Positions 52,384-60,952 of a stretch of DNA of 64,000 bases are shown here, piece after piece. This DNA comes from Pedobacter roseus (GTDB lineage: Bacteria; Bacteroidota; Bacteroidia; Sphingobacteriales; Sphingobacteriaceae): NCBI RefSeq assembly GCF_014395225.1, contig NZ_CP060723.1:3100001-3164000 (forward strand), read 5' to 3'. The notes beneath the pieces are model-generated. The model was given only the letters and a program-made list of their open reading frames with translations, made no database searches and was not told where the DNA came from. How positions within the stretch are numbered: the stretch's first letter is position 1; the number at the start of each line of letters is the position of its first letter. The position numbers and the translations under genes were made by a program.

Positions 52384-52476
52384 AATTAATTTTGAATGAG
52401 AGAAGGATTGAATGACTGAATGATAATTCATCGAAAACTGAAGCATTCGATCATTCACTCATTCAAAATTCAATCA
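52384..52476. repeat. Phrase repeat with TTGAATGA, inverted ends
   Basis: TTTTGAATGAGAGAAGG begins one end and CACTCATTCAAAATTCAATC the other; together they form an inverted arrangement around a central loop. It lies between prmA and mpl and is similar to 15,150-15,230. Confidence 0.75.
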
Positions 52477-53316
52477 TTATTTTTTCTCAAACTGTGCCGC
52501 TACCCAATCGCCGTTCTGTTTATGATCAACGTATTTAATGCCATATTTAGAACATTCAGCAGTAATCATTCCGAGATCAGGATCTAAATAAAAGCCACTG
52601 AAGAAAATTTTGCCTTCTGGTTTTAAAACCTCAGCGTAACGGTGGATCTGATCTAAAAGGATATTCCGGTTAATATTGGCAAAAATAACATCATATTCCT
52701 CATCAGGAATGACTTCCCTGCTTCCACAAAGCGCCTTTAAATTATCTACATTATTTAATGCAGCATTTTCGATGGTACTTTCGTAACAGATATCATCATA
52801 ATCGATGGCCATTAAACTTTTAGCACCCAATTTTGCAGCCAGAATAGCTAAGATTCCGGTTCCACAGCCCATATCGAGGATATTTTTATCCTTTAGATCG
52901 GCTGCTAGAATATACTGCATTACCATGGTAGTGGTTTGGTGGTGACCGGTGCCAAAAGCCATTTTTGGATCAATTACAATCTCGTAAGGATATGATGACT
53001 GTGGCTCGTGAAAGGTTGCCCTTACATAACATACATCATCAATAATCAGCGGACTGAAGTTTTTCTCCCATTCGGCATTCCAGTTTTCATCGGCAACATC
53101 TTCTAAGGTATAATCTGTTGCAAATTCTTCGCTATAATTGGCCAAAAGTTCTTTTAATTCCTGCTCGTTAAAATTATCCTTAATTACGAAAGCCGTAAAA
53201 CCACCCTCACTATCTTCGAAAGTATCGAAGCCTAAATCGGCAAGATCGCTGATGAGCAAATCCTGTTGATAGTCTTCGATACCTTTGAATGTAAATATTG
53301 CTTTAGTGTATTGCAT
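52477..53316 (-). CDS. prmA: Ribosomal protein L11 methyltransferase
   Basis: A 279-residue SAM-dependent methyltransferase that trimethylates ribosomal protein L11. The SAM motif NILDMGCGTGILAILAAKLG is seen near residues 140-160, with DPKMAFGTGHHQTTTMVMQ before it and DVIFANINRNILLD after it (the NINR motif). The first codon directly follows the tpiA stop with no gap, so tpiA and prmA are cotranscribed. Confidence 0.94.
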   Translation of the reverse strand: MQYTKAIFTFKGIEDYQQDLLISDLADLGFDTFEDSEGGFTAFVIKDNFNEQELKELLANYSEEFATDYTLEDVADENWNAEWEKNFSPLIIDDVCYVRATFHEPQSSYPYEIVIDPKMAFGTGHHQTTTMVMQYILAADLKDKNILDMGCGTGILAILAAKLGAKSLMAIDYDDICYESTIENAALNNVDNLKALCGSREVIPDEEYDVIFANINRNILLDQIHRYAEVLKPEGKIFFSGFYLDPDLGMITAECSKYGIKYVDHKQNGDWVAAQFEKK

Positions 53317-54078
53317 TTAGCTGTTTAATGCTTTAATAATATCTGTAAAATCGCGTGATTTTAACGATGCACCACCAATCAGGCCACCATCAATATCTTT
53401 TTGAGAGAATAAACTTGCAGCATTGCCCGGGTTACAGCTACCGCCATATAAAATGGTTGTATCATCAGCCACATTGAAACCATAATTTGCCTCAATTTCA
53501 CTGCGGATAAAAGCGTGAATATCCTGTGCCTGCTCTGGTGAAGCAGTTAAGCCTGTTCCGATAGCCCAAACCGGCTCATAAGCGATCACGATCTTTTTGA
53601 AATCTTCTTCGGTTAAGCTAAAAATACCTTCTACCAATTGTTTTTTTAATACTTCGTAGTAACTTCCATTGTTACGCTCATCTAAAGTTTCGCCGATACA
53701 GAAGATCGGGGTTAAACCGTGTGCCAAAGCAGTTTTGGTTTTACCAGCCAATAACTCATCACTTTCTGCAAAATACTGTCTGCGTTCTGAGTGACCTAAA
53801 ATCACATATTCTGCACCAACAGATTTCACCATTTTAGCTGAAGTTTCACCTGTGTAAGCTCCGCTTTCTTTATCGCTAATGTTTTGAGCGCCAATTTTAA
53901 CATCGTTACCACCCAATTTTGCCAAGCTGTTTAAATGAATAAATGGCGAGCAAATAATAGCCAGCTGATCGCCTTTACGCTCATCTTTAACCATATTTAC
54001 GATTTCGCTGAACAACGAAACACCCTCGTTGTAATCTAAGTTCATTTTCCAGTTACCGGCAACAATCTTTTTTCTCAT
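53317..54078 (-). CDS. tpiA: Triosephosphate isomerase
   Basis: Interconverts glyceraldehyde 3-phosphate and dihydroxyacetone phosphate in glycolysis. The 253-residue TIM barrel has the catalytic residues N9, K11 (MRKKIVAGNWKMN), H96 (VILGHSERR) and E168 (AYEPVWAIGTG), and the phosphate loop YGGSCNPGNA. It is in an operon-like run: glmU-like gene, tpiA (gap 47), prmA (gap 0), mpl. Confidence 0.97.
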   Translation of the reverse strand: MRKKIVAGNWKMNLDYNEGVSLFSEIVNMVKDERKGDQLAIICSPFIHLNSLAKLGGNDVKIGAQNISDKESGAYTGETSAKMVKSVGAEYVILGHSERRQYFAESDELLAGKTKTALAHGLTPIFCIGETLDERNNGSYYEVLKKQLVEGIFSLTEEDFKKIVIAYEPVWAIGTGLTASPEQAQDIHAFIRSEIEANYGFNVADDTTILYGGSCNPGNAASLFSQKDIDGGLIGGASLKSRDFTDIIKALNS

Positions 54079-54125
54079 TTTGTATTATTTAATGGTTGGT
54101 TGATCTTTTAAGATCAGGTTTTATT

Positions 54126-55298
54126 TTAAAATCGTCTATACGATTCGGTTAATTCAAATACTTTATCAAGAATATTCTTTTCTGTTTCATCAAAAGCTAT
54201 GTTCTTTCTGGCGAAAACCTTTTCGGTCGTTCCGAACATTTTATCCAGTCTGTAGGTTTCAAAACCACTTGCACCTCCCCAACTAAAATCAGGAATATGG
54301 TTTGGTGGTAAACCAGCACCAAAAACATTGGTACCAACCCCTACTACACTTCCGGTATTAAACATGGTATTAATTCCGCACTTGGCATGATCGGCCATAA
54401 TCAATCCACAGAACTGCAGGTTGGTGTTACGCATTTTTTTGCTTTCGTAATCGTAAAGTTTTACTTCTGCGTAGTTGTTTTTTAAATTCGAGTTATTGGT
54501 ATCAGCACCGATATTACACCACTCGCCCATTACCGAATTACCTAAATAACCTTCGTGACCTTTTGCCGAATTGCCCCAGATTACCGAATTGTTAATTTCA
54601 CCTCCTGCACGGCTATTCGGACCTATTGTAGTACCTGAATATATTTTAGCACCCATTTTTATGGATGAATTATCGCAAAGCGCAAAAGAACCCCTGATTA
54701 AAGAACCTTCCCAAACCTCTGCATTTTTACCAATATAAATTGGTCCAAAAGTACTGTTAAATACGCTGCATTCGGCTTTTGCACCTCCTTCCAGAAAAAT
54801 ATCCTCCCCCAGCAATTGGTTGGTACCACTTAGTTTTGCAGAGCTGCGTCCTTCGGTTAACAATTTAAAATCTTTTCTGATTTCAGCCGGATTATGGCCA
54901 AAAATGTGCTCAGGATAAACAATCTTTGTAAAATTCAATTGATATTCAATCGGTTTTAACTGCTGTTGAGCCTGTTGATAAGTTAATGATTCGCTACAAC
55001 AAAAAGCCAAAACATCATCTCCAGCAGATAAGAATTCTCCTGTTTTGAGCGCCGTAACGGCACTGAGCAAGTCTTCATCAGGACAAACAGCACCGTTTAT
55101 GAATAAATTGGCTTGAGGCTTTGTTGCAAATTTTGCAGAGAGGTAATCCTGGGTTTGAAAGCCAAAATCGGCCTTTAAATATTTGGCCCATTTCTCTGCA
55201 ATGGTTAAAATACCTATGCGTAGATTGGCCACAGGCCTGGTAAAAGTAAGCGGACGTAGGGACATCCAGCTGGCATCATCAAAAAGATTGATTGTCAT
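54126..55298 (-). CDS. Alternative GlmU-like bifunctional nucleotidyltransferase/acetyltransferase
   Basis: A 390-residue protein of the Bacteroidota alternative GlmU family (TIGR03991 type), thought to make UDP-GlcNAc. The ATG at 55298 (MTINLFDDASWMSLRPLTFT) is the family start; an ATG 13 codons upstream overlaps a terminator hairpin. The N-terminal half has TRPVANLRIGILTIAEKWAK, a nucleotidyltransferase-like signature, and the C-terminal half has hexapeptide-like turns (IYIGKNAEVWEGSLI, IKMGAKIYSGTTIGPNSRAG, NSVIWGNSAKGHEGYLGNSV) of a left-handed beta-helix. Family assignment rests on pattern recognition. Confidence 0.85.
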   Translation of the reverse strand: MTINLFDDASWMSLRPLTFTRPVANLRIGILTIAEKWAKYLKADFGFQTQDYLSAKFATKPQANLFINGAVCPDEDLLSAVTALKTGEFLSAGDDVLAFCCSESLTYQQAQQQLKPIEYQLNFTKIVYPEHIFGHNPAEIRKDFKLLTEGRSSAKLSGTNQLLGEDIFLEGGAKAECSVFNSTFGPIYIGKNAEVWEGSLIRGSFALCDNSSIKMGAKIYSGTTIGPNSRAGGEINNSVIWGNSAKGHEGYLGNSVMGEWCNIGADTNNSNLKNNYAEVKLYDYESKKMRNTNLQFCGLIMADHAKCGINTMFNTGSVVGVGTNVFGAGLPPNHIPDFSWGGASGFETYRLDKMFGTTEKVFARKNIAFDETEKNILDKVFELTESYRRF

Positions 55299-55316
55299 AA
55301 GCTGCAAAAATAAAAA

Positions 55317-55345
55317 AAGTCCCGATGCTTTTGGCAAAGGGACTT
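55317..55345 (-). terminator. Intrinsic terminator after rpmE2
   Basis: AAGTCCC and GGGACTT enclose a 15-base loop; on the minus strand a run of T follows. It lies between the L31 stop and the glmU-like start. Confidence 0.85.
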
Positions 55346-55370
55346 CAAAAAATGCTTTTTACAGCTAAAA

Positions 55371-55619
55371 TTATTTCTTAGCGTAACGGTTTTTGAATTT
55401 ATCGATACGTCCTGCTGTATCAACCAATTTCATTTTACCAGTATAAAAAGGGTGTGAAGTATGAGAAATCTCTAATTTATAAAGAGGATACTCGTTACCA
55501 TCTTCCCATTTAATTGTTTCTTTAGTATCTACGCAAGATTTTGTTAAGAAAGCATATTCGTTAGACATGTCTTTAAAAACAACTGGTCTGTAGCTTGTTG
55601 GGTGCAAATCTTTTTTCAT
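55371..55619 (-). CDS. rpmE2: 50S ribosomal protein L31, type B (zinc-free)
   Basis: An 82-residue ribosomal protein. The start [20 protein letters not shown] and the ending [20 protein letters not shown] are typical of type-B L31, which lacks the CxxC zinc motif (a single Cys, in TKSCVDTKE, remains). It has its own terminator and a long leader of roughly 170 bases. Confidence 0.95.
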   Translation of the reverse strand: MKKDLHPTSYRPVVFKDMSNEYAFLTKSCVDTKETIKWEDGNEYPLYKLEISHTSHPFYTGKMKLVDTAGRIDKFKNRYAKK

Positions 55620-55958
55620 CGTGTTTTTTATTTTCTTTTAATTGTGATGAAGCTATCTCGCTAATGCTTCGATGGTTTCATTTGAATATTATTTTTAGTT
55701 ATTTGTGTGAAAGCATCAAGAACATTCTTGCAATTTGCTGGCAACAACGCTTATGACATTTCCTATTAGTCTTTCTACCTCTATTTTAGAGGATGCAAAT
55801 ATCCTAATTTTATTTTTGATTTACAAGCCTAAATAAAGAATTTTAATTTATATGGCTTTTCTACTTCCGGTTTAACCAAAAGTGCTTTAAAACAGATCGA
55901 TGCAAAGCTAAACTTTTTCTACTTAAATATTGTTTTTCAGATATTTAAAAAATATATG
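55620..55958. promoter_or_regulatory. Intergenic region with the presumed L31 leader
   Basis: On the minus strand a GATATTTG box near 55,790 could be the L31 promoter. Downstream of it the leader has short inverted repeats: CCTCT-AAAAT-AGAGG, CAAGAA-TG-TTCTTG and GAAGC-GCTTC. No ORF is seen. A leader-type regulatory role is an inference. The part 55,800-55,958 is AT-rich and shows no further structure. Confidence 0.4.
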
Positions 55959-55966
55959 TAAATTTG
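55959..55966 (+). promoter_or_regulatory. -7 box of the 55-residue gene; mRNA probably leaderless
   Basis: TAAATTTG matches TAnnTTTG exactly and ends four bases before the ATG at 55971. Confidence 0.65.
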
Positions 55967-55970
55967 ATAT

Positions 55971-56138
55971 ATGAGAAAACACAGCGAATTTGATGGCATT
56001 ATCCATGCCGATAGCAGCGGAAAGCTCTACATTAAAAGTCCTGATTTTTTTGCACAGCCAAGGGTTATCCAAATGGTGGGCGCATTAATGCAATCGAATA
56101 TCTTCAAAAAAATAGAAAAAGATAAAAATAAGAAATAA
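55971..56138 (+). CDS. Small 55-residue hypothetical protein
   Basis: A short open frame starting MRKHSEFDGIIHADSSGKLY and continuing IKSPDFFAQPRVIQMVGALM with a Lys-rich tail. It is supported by a promoter box four bases upstream and by the next gene starting seven bases after its stop. I do not recognise the family; the hydrophilic/hydrophobic alternation suggests a small folded cytosolic protein. It is easy to miss because of its length. Confidence 0.7.
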   Translation: MRKHSEFDGIIHADSSGKLYIKSPDFFAQPRVIQMVGALMQSNIFKKIEKDKNKK

Positions 56139-56145
56139 CTTATAG

Positions 56146-56844
56146 ATGCCTTTTAACCTACTTTTATTCCCTCTTGTAGGCGGCTACTATATATTAATCA
56201 GGTTCAGGTACCTGCGGTACGTTCAATACCGGCTCGAAAGTCAGCGTATCTTATTAAATTCTGCTTTTGCTGGCATCTTATTACTTGGTGCATGTTTTAT
56301 ATTAAGGGCATTTTTTATTGCCATCTGGCCCGAAACTGTTGAACAGCTCAGCAAATTGCTTCCCATCCACGCGCCTTATTTTGGCACCACGAGCTTATCG
56401 TTATTGGTTGCTGTAGGCGCCACAGAAATCGCGAATCTTTTTATCAACCGCCTTAAGGCCATTAAAAAAGCCATAGCTACTTCTGGAAATGAATTTGAAT
56501 TGTTATTAAGCTCATCTTTTTTTGACGCACACCTTTTACAGTTTACCATGGATAGCGGCAAATTTTATATTGGCTGGGTGAAAGAACTGCCAAAACCATT
56601 TACCACAAGTTACATCCGCATTACCCCTGCCTTTAGCGGTTACCGCAAAGCTGACGATAAAGAACTGGTTTTTACCACGCAATATTTAACGGTGTATGCC
56701 AGTTACATTGAAGATGGTTCTGTAGCGAATACAGATGAATTGAAAACCGACCTTGTACTAAAAGCAGACAAAATTAATTCCATTTCGTTTTTTGATATGA
56801 ATATGTACAACCGCTTTAATCCTTCGCAGGAAGAAACACCCTAA
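56146..56844 (+). CDS. Membrane protein of unknown function
   Basis: A 232-residue protein with hydrophobic segments at about residues 4-20, 37-60 and 82-100 and a soluble C-terminal half (about 115-232) that is mainly beta. The start MPFNLLLFPLVGGYYILIRF is hydrophobic. The C-terminus contains FYIGWVKELPKPFTTSYIRI and SISFFDMNMYNRF. I do not recognise the family. It lies seven bases after the 55-residue gene, probably in one operon, and its end overlaps the convergent gene by four bases. Confidence 0.75.
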   Translation: MPFNLLLFPLVGGYYILIRFRYLRYVQYRLESQRILLNSAFAGILLLGACFILRAFFIAIWPETVEQLSKLLPIHAPYFGTTSLSLLVAVGATEIANLFINRLKAIKKAIATSGNEFELLLSSSFFDAHLLQFTMDSGKFYIGWVKELPKPFTTSYIRITPAFSGYRKADDKELVFTTQYLTVYASYIEDGSVANTDELKTDLVLKADKINSISFFDMNMYNRFNPSQEETP

Positions 56845-57125
56845 TCCTTTTTCGGACTATATTTTTTCCAGGTTTCTATTTTGGCCTTCTGACGCGCGAT
56901 ATAGTTATCAGCAATTATTTCGGCAGAACTAACCCCTTCTACCGTCTCTAACAATTCTTTTAATTTATACTGATCTACATCTGCCTTATATAATATCTGG
57001 ATGAGTTTTGGGAAATCGTTATCAATGAGGTAAGCAAAAGCATCGACCATTGCAGCGCGTAACTGGCTTTCGGAAAGTTGATCGGGTATATCGAAATCTT
57101 TACTGATGATGCTAATTAATGACAT
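56841..57125 (-). CDS. Hypothetical protein, 94 residues
   Basis: An all-helical small protein: SLISIISKDFDIPDQLSESQ, LRAAMVDAFAYLIDNDFPKL, IQILYKADVDQYKLKELLET and a tail IADNYIARQKAKIETWKKY. No motif is recognised. It overlaps the convergent membrane-protein gene by four bases. A tandem repeat lies directly upstream. Confidence 0.7.
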   Translation of the reverse strand: MSLISIISKDFDIPDQLSESQLRAAMVDAFAYLIDNDFPKLIQILYKADVDQYKLKELLETVEGVSSAEIIADNYIARQKAKIETWKKYSPKKD

Positions 57126-57132
57126 TGAATAA

Positions 57133-57320
57133 GATTTTTAAGATTGTAGGATTTCAAGATTAAAGTGTGTTAAAATAGGATTTTTAAGATTGCAGGATTT
57201 CAAGATAAAGTGTGTTAAAATAGGATTTTTAAGATTGTAGGATTTCAAGATTAAAGTGTGTTTTGCAGGATTTCAAGATAAAGTGTGTTAGAATAGGATT
57301 TTTATGATTGTAGGGGAAAG
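57133..57320. repeat. Tandem repeat, units of 45-46 bp
   Basis: Units starting at 57133, 57179 and 57224 share GATTTTTAAGATTGTAGGAT, then TTCAAGAT and AAAGTGTGTTAAAATAG, with periods of 46 and 45 bases. A fourth shorter unit (57261-57296) lacks the first part, and a start of a fifth follows at 57297. Units alternate between TTCAAGATTAAAG and TTCAAGATAAAG, so decay has begun. Confidence 0.9.
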
Positions 57321-57629
57321 ATTTTTAGGATGATATGATTTTGGGATCAGTTTTTATCAAAAATTAGGTTTAGGCGATATACAAAAGCTAAGAAGCACAG
57401 TCCAAAATTAAATAAACCTGATAAAAGCGGCAGCTCCCGATTCTTCATCGGGACTACAGCGGTTAGCAGGACTGCAGGTGCTACGGAATAGGGAACCATT
57501 CGTTTTCATAAAGCAACAATCTGACACCCCCCTTGCACCCCCCTCTAAAAGAGGGGAATAAGTGGCGCATAAAAACCATCATCCATTTTATATCATTACA
57601 TTTTACATCTTCTTTACATCTTCCATCCC
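57321..57629. repeat. Intergenic region with AAATAAACCTGAT element and C-rich hairpin
   Basis: No gene. At about 57407-57505 lies the element TTAAATAAACCTGATAAAAG with TCCCGATTCTTCATCGGGA and GCAGGACTGCAGG, related to 22,346 and 27,657. At 57540-57556 is CCCCTCT-AAA-AGAGGGG, a hairpin. Confidence 0.65.
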
Positions 57630-58037
57630 TTAAATCCATTTAATCTCCTGGCAAATTTCGATCAACACGCCATTGGTATCTTTAGGGTGCACAAAACACA
57701 CCATTTTATTATCAGCTCCTTTTTTGGGCGACTCGTTAAGCAATACAAATCCTTCTTTGTGCAAACGCTCCATTTCGGCCAGAATATCATCGACAAGGAA
57801 AGCAATATGATGAATCCCCTCTCCTTTTTTTTCGATAAACCTGGCAATTGCACTATCCGGAGCAGTAGCTTGTAGTAGCTCTACCTTATTTTCGCCTGTT
57901 TTAAAAAAAGCTGTATTGACTGATTCGGACGCAACCTGCTCCGTTTTATAACAATCGGTATTAAGCAGTTTCTGATAAATCTCTATAGAACTGTTAAGGT
58001 CTTTTACCGCGATGCCGATGTGTTCTATCTTATTCAT
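57630..58037 (-). CDS. mce: Methylmalonyl-CoA epimerase
   Basis: A 135-residue VOC-fold enzyme that interconverts (R)- and (S)-methylmalonyl-CoA. The start NKIEHIGIAVKDLNSSIEIY carries the first metal histidine; KGEGIHHIAFLVDDILAEME the second; NGVLIEICQE the glutamate. The gene is single, with a divergent promoter for iscS 117 bases away. With the acyl-CoA carboxylase at 23.7 kb it fits propionyl-CoA metabolism. Confidence 0.93.
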   Translation of the reverse strand: MNKIEHIGIAVKDLNSSIEIYQKLLNTDCYKTEQVASESVNTAFFKTGENKVELLQATAPDSAIARFIEKKGEGIHHIAFLVDDILAEMERLHKEGFVLLNESPKKGADNKMVCFVHPKDTNGVLIEICQEIKWI

Positions 58038-58124
58038 AGATTATAAGGTTATGTGAATGTAAAAATGCGGCTTTTATCTATAAGCTCATAGCTATTATTT
58101 ATAATTGTTAAATAAGTTTTTTCG

Positions 58125-58132
58125 TATCTTTG
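58125..58132 (+). promoter_or_regulatory. -7 box of the isc operon
   Basis: TATCTTTG matches TAnnTTTG exactly, 22 bases before the iscS ATG. A TTG at 58105-58107 is 17 bases upstream, shorter than the usual spacing. Confidence 0.6.
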
Positions 58133-58154
58133 TGGTATAATTAACAGAATAGAG

Positions 58155-59366
58155 ATGAAACAGCCGATATATTTAGATAATAATGCGACAACACCGTTAG
58201 ATCCACGTGTGCTGGAAGCAATGCTACCTTACTTTACTGAGAAATTTGGAAATGCCGCAAGTCGTAATCACGCTTTTGGCTGGGTGGCTGAAGAGGGTGT
58301 AGATTATGCACGTGAGCAGGTAGCCAAATTAATCGGCTGTACTGAAAAAGAAATTATTTTTACATCAGGTGCTACCGAAGCCGATAACCTGGCGATTAAA
58401 GGTGTATTTGAAATGTACAAAGAAAAAGGTAACCATATTATTACTGCGGTTACTGAACATAAAGCAGTTTTAGATACCTGCAAACACTTAGAGAAAAATG
58501 GCGCACGCGTTACTTATTTAGGTGTTAAAGAAGACGGTTTAATTGATTTAGCTGAATTGGAAGCTGCTATGACTCCAGAGACTATTTTAGTTTCAATCAT
58601 GTATGGCAACAACGAAATCGGCGTAATACAACCCGTTAAAGAAATTGCAGCCATTGCACACAAACACGGTGCTTTATTTATGACTGATGCTACGCAGGCA
58701 GTTGGTAAAATTCCGGTTGATGTAAATGCTGATGGTATAGATTTAATGGCTTTCTCGGCACACAAAATGTATGGTCCGAAAGGTGTTGGTGTACTTTACG
58801 TTCGTCGTAAAAACCCAAGGGTTAAAGTAACTGCACAAATGGATGGCGGTGGCCATGAGCGCGGTATGCGTTCGGGTACTTTAAACGTTCCTGGTATTGT
58901 TGGTTTAGGAAAAGCCTGTGAACTTTGCCGTTTAGAGATGGAAAGCGAATCGATCCGTTTATCAGCTTTACGTGATAAGTTAGAGACTACTTTAAACAAA
59001 ATGGAAGAGAGTTATGTTAATGGTAATACACAACACCGTTTACCACACGTAGCCAATATTTCTTTCAAATATGTTGAGGGTGAAGGTTTAATGATGGCGA
59101 TGAGTGATTTAGCGGTATCTTCAGGATCTGCTTGTACTTCAGCATCTCTAGAGCCTTCTTATGTATTGAAAAGCTTAGGTTTATCTGATGATTTAGCACA
59201 CTCATCTATCCGTTACGGTTTAGGAAGGTTTACAACTGAAGCAGAAATTGATCAGGCGATTGAAGTAACTCAAAAAGCGGTTAACCACTTAAGAGAACTT
59301 TCTCCACTTTGGGAAATGTTTAAAGAAGGAATCGATTTGAGTAAAATTGAGTGGGCAGAACACTAA
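58155..59366 (+). CDS. iscS: Cysteine desulfurase IscS
   Basis: PLP enzyme that takes sulfur from cysteine for Fe-S cluster assembly. The 403-residue protein starts [20 protein letters not shown]. The PLP lysine is K204 in [11 protein letters not shown] and the sulfur-accepting Cys is C327 in [15 protein letters not shown], the loop form typical of IscS (group I). It is the first gene of an iscS-iscU-iscA operon; iscR, hscA, hscB and fdx are not present nearby. Confidence 0.97.
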   Translation: MKQPIYLDNNATTPLDPRVLEAMLPYFTEKFGNAASRNHAFGWVAEEGVDYAREQVAKLIGCTEKEIIFTSGATEADNLAIKGVFEMYKEKGNHIITAVTEHKAVLDTCKHLEKNGARVTYLGVKEDGLIDLAELEAAMTPETILVSIMYGNNEIGVIQPVKEIAAIAHKHGALFMTDATQAVGKIPVDVNADGIDLMAFSAHKMYGPKGVGVLYVRRKNPRVKVTAQMDGGGHERGMRSGTLNVPGIVGLGKACELCRLEMESESIRLSALRDKLETTLNKMEESYVNGNTQHRLPHVANISFKYVEGEGLMMAMSDLAVSSGSACTSASLEPSYVLKSLGLSDDLAHSSIRYGLGRFTTEAEIDQAIEVTQKAVNHLRELSPLWEMFKEGIDLSKIEWAEH

Positions 59367-59493
59367 GAAAGGTAGAGGGCTGGAAGGCTTAAGGTAGAAG
59401 GTTAATCACCAAACGCTTTACGCAAATCGCCAACCTCCAAGTTGAAAACTAATTAAAAAATTTGCTCCGTAAGGAGATTAAAAAAATAAAATC
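59367..59493. other. iscS-iscU spacer
   Basis: A 127-base spacer with phrase AAACGCTTTACGCAAATCGC (the CGCCAAACGC type) and a short stem CTCC-GTA-AGGAG close to iscU. No gene. Confidence 0.5.
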
Positions 59494-59907
59494 ATGGCAT
59501 ATTCAGAAAAAGTAATTGACCATTACAATAACCCACGTAACGTAGGTACTTTAAATAAAGACAGCAAATTTGTAGGAACAGGATTAGTTGGTGCACCTGA
59601 GTGTGGCGACGTAATGCGCTTACAGATTGAGGTTGGAGAAGATAACGTAATCACCGATGCTAAATTTAAAACATTTGGCTGTGGTTCGGCAATTGCTTCT
59701 TCTTCTTTAGCTACAGAATGGTTAAAAGGAAAAACAATTGATGAGGCTTTATCTATCGATAACATGGATATTGTTGAAGAACTGGCTTTACCTCCGGTAA
59801 AAATCCACTGCTCGGTTTTGGCAGAAGATGCAATTAAATCTGCGATTAACGATTACCGCGTTAAAAATGGCTTAGAAGCTATTGTATTAGAAAAATCGCA
59901 CCACTAA
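59494..59907 (+). CDS. iscU: Fe-S cluster scaffold IscU
   Basis: A 137-residue scaffold on which Fe-S clusters are formed. The three conserved cysteines are C37 (LVGAPECGDVMRLQI), C63 (FGCGSAIASS) and C106 (KIHCSVLAEDAIK). The start MAYSEKVIDHYNNPRNVGTL is the IscU signature; note LPPVKIHCS in place of the LPPVK recognised by HscA, which is the same sequence and fits IscU. It follows iscS by 127 bases. Confidence 0.97.
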   Translation: MAYSEKVIDHYNNPRNVGTLNKDSKFVGTGLVGAPECGDVMRLQIEVGEDNVITDAKFKTFGCGSAIASSSLATEWLKGKTIDEALSIDNMDIVEELALPPVKIHCSVLAEDAIKSAINDYRVKNGLEAIVLEKSHH

Positions 59908-59917
59908 TATCAGTAGT

Positions 59918-59959
59918 AAGTATCGAGTATCAAGTATCGAATCTTGATACTCGATACTT
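59918..59959. repeat. Perfect 17-bp inverted repeat within the isc operon
   Basis: AAGTATCGAGTATCAAG (59918-59934) and its exact complement CTTGATACTCGATACTT (59943-59959) enclose eight bases. The phrase GTATCGA/GATACT is repeated over 59,919-59,980, up to the iscA start. Such a hairpin could influence iscA expression. Confidence 0.93.
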
Positions 59960-59979
59960 GATACTAAATACTCGATACT

Positions 59980-60306
59980 ATGATCACGATAACAGATAAA
60001 GCAAAAGAAAAAATCACTCATTTAATGCAGGATTCGGAAATGGGTTCTGATTACTTTTTACGCGTTTCGGTAAAAGGTGGTGGTTGCTCGGGTTTATCAT
60101 ACAATTTAGATTTTGATAACGAAGAGCAAAAAGGCGATCAGTTTTTTGAAGACAGAGGAATCAAAATTGCTTTGGACATGAAATCATTCCTTTACTTGGC
60201 CGGAACCGAATTAGATTTCACCGATGGTTTAAATGGAAAAGGTTTCAACTTTATCAACCCAAATGCAAGTCGTAGCTGTGGCTGTGGCGAAAGTTTCTCA
60301 GTTTAA
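59980..60306 (+). CDS. iscA: Iron-sulfur cluster assembly protein IscA/HesB family
   Basis: A 108-residue A-type carrier. The three conserved cysteines are C36 (VKGGGCSGLSYNLDF), C100 and C102 (ASRSCGCGESFSV). The protein is expected to receive clusters from IscU and pass them on. It is the last gene of the isc operon and is followed by a terminator at 60326. Confidence 0.95.
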   Translation: MITITDKAKEKITHLMQDSEMGSDYFLRVSVKGGGCSGLSYNLDFDNEEQKGDQFFEDRGIKIALDMKSFLYLAGTELDFTDGLNGKGFNFINPNASRSCGCGESFSV

Positions 60307-60325
60307 TCGAATCAATAACTTATTT

Positions 60326-60356
60326 AAAAAGGTTTCATTTTATGGAACCTTTTTTG
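60326..60356 (+). terminator. Intrinsic terminator after iscA
   Basis: AAAAAGGTT and AACCTTTTTT enclose a 12-base loop, 20 bases after the iscA stop. Confidence 0.85.
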
Positions 60357-60952
60357 CGTTTTAAGAGGTTTGTATTCATAAGATTAACCACACATGTTTT
60401 CCCGCAGATTAAGCAGATTGAAGCGCTGATAAGGAAGATTTCACATAACAACTTAATCACTTTATGTATTTCCACCCAGCTAGGCCAAAGCACCGAATCC
60501 CCGTTCCACTTTAATCCGGCCTAATAAATTTTTCGGATTCCACAGACCCAGCCATCCCAATAGCTTCCATAGAAAAATTTTCAGCCGGCGTTTTTTGGTT
60601 CTTTTTGACGCCAAAAAGAAGGAGCCCTTCGGCGGCGGCGAGCCGAGGCAAGCCTGAGCAGATGGGTGAACAAGTGATATTATAAAAGTAAAGGTATAGG
60701 AACAACGAAGAAATCTTTCCTGTTAGCGATCCTTGTTAGAAAGATTGCTTCGTCGGCTGAAAAAGCCTTCTCGCAATGACGAATTTGGCGGCTTATCTAT
60801 TCGCAAAGATTCTTCTGTCATTAATATTGATTTTTATAAAATAAATTATCCCGCAGGATGACAGGTATGGAAGAAACCCTAACCCCAATTTGTATTTTTA
60901 AACCAAAAAGCGTTATTATTGTTAATTATATTCAGCGAACCAATTACGAGCA
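60357..60952. other. Intergenic region with two dispersed repeats
   Basis: No gene. At about 60585-60660 is the phrase TTTTTTGGTTCTTTTTGACG and GCCAAAAAGAAGGAGCCC with GGCGGCGGCGAGCCGAGG, a GC-rich spot. At about 60703-60785 lies a second repeat with AGATTGCTTCGTCGGC and TTCTCGCAATGACGAA. Both types occur widely in this group (family knowledge). Confidence 0.55.

Noticed and set aside
60511..60705. A 64-codon minus-strand frame
   Set aside because: It crosses a GC-rich dispersed repeat and has no recognisable product.
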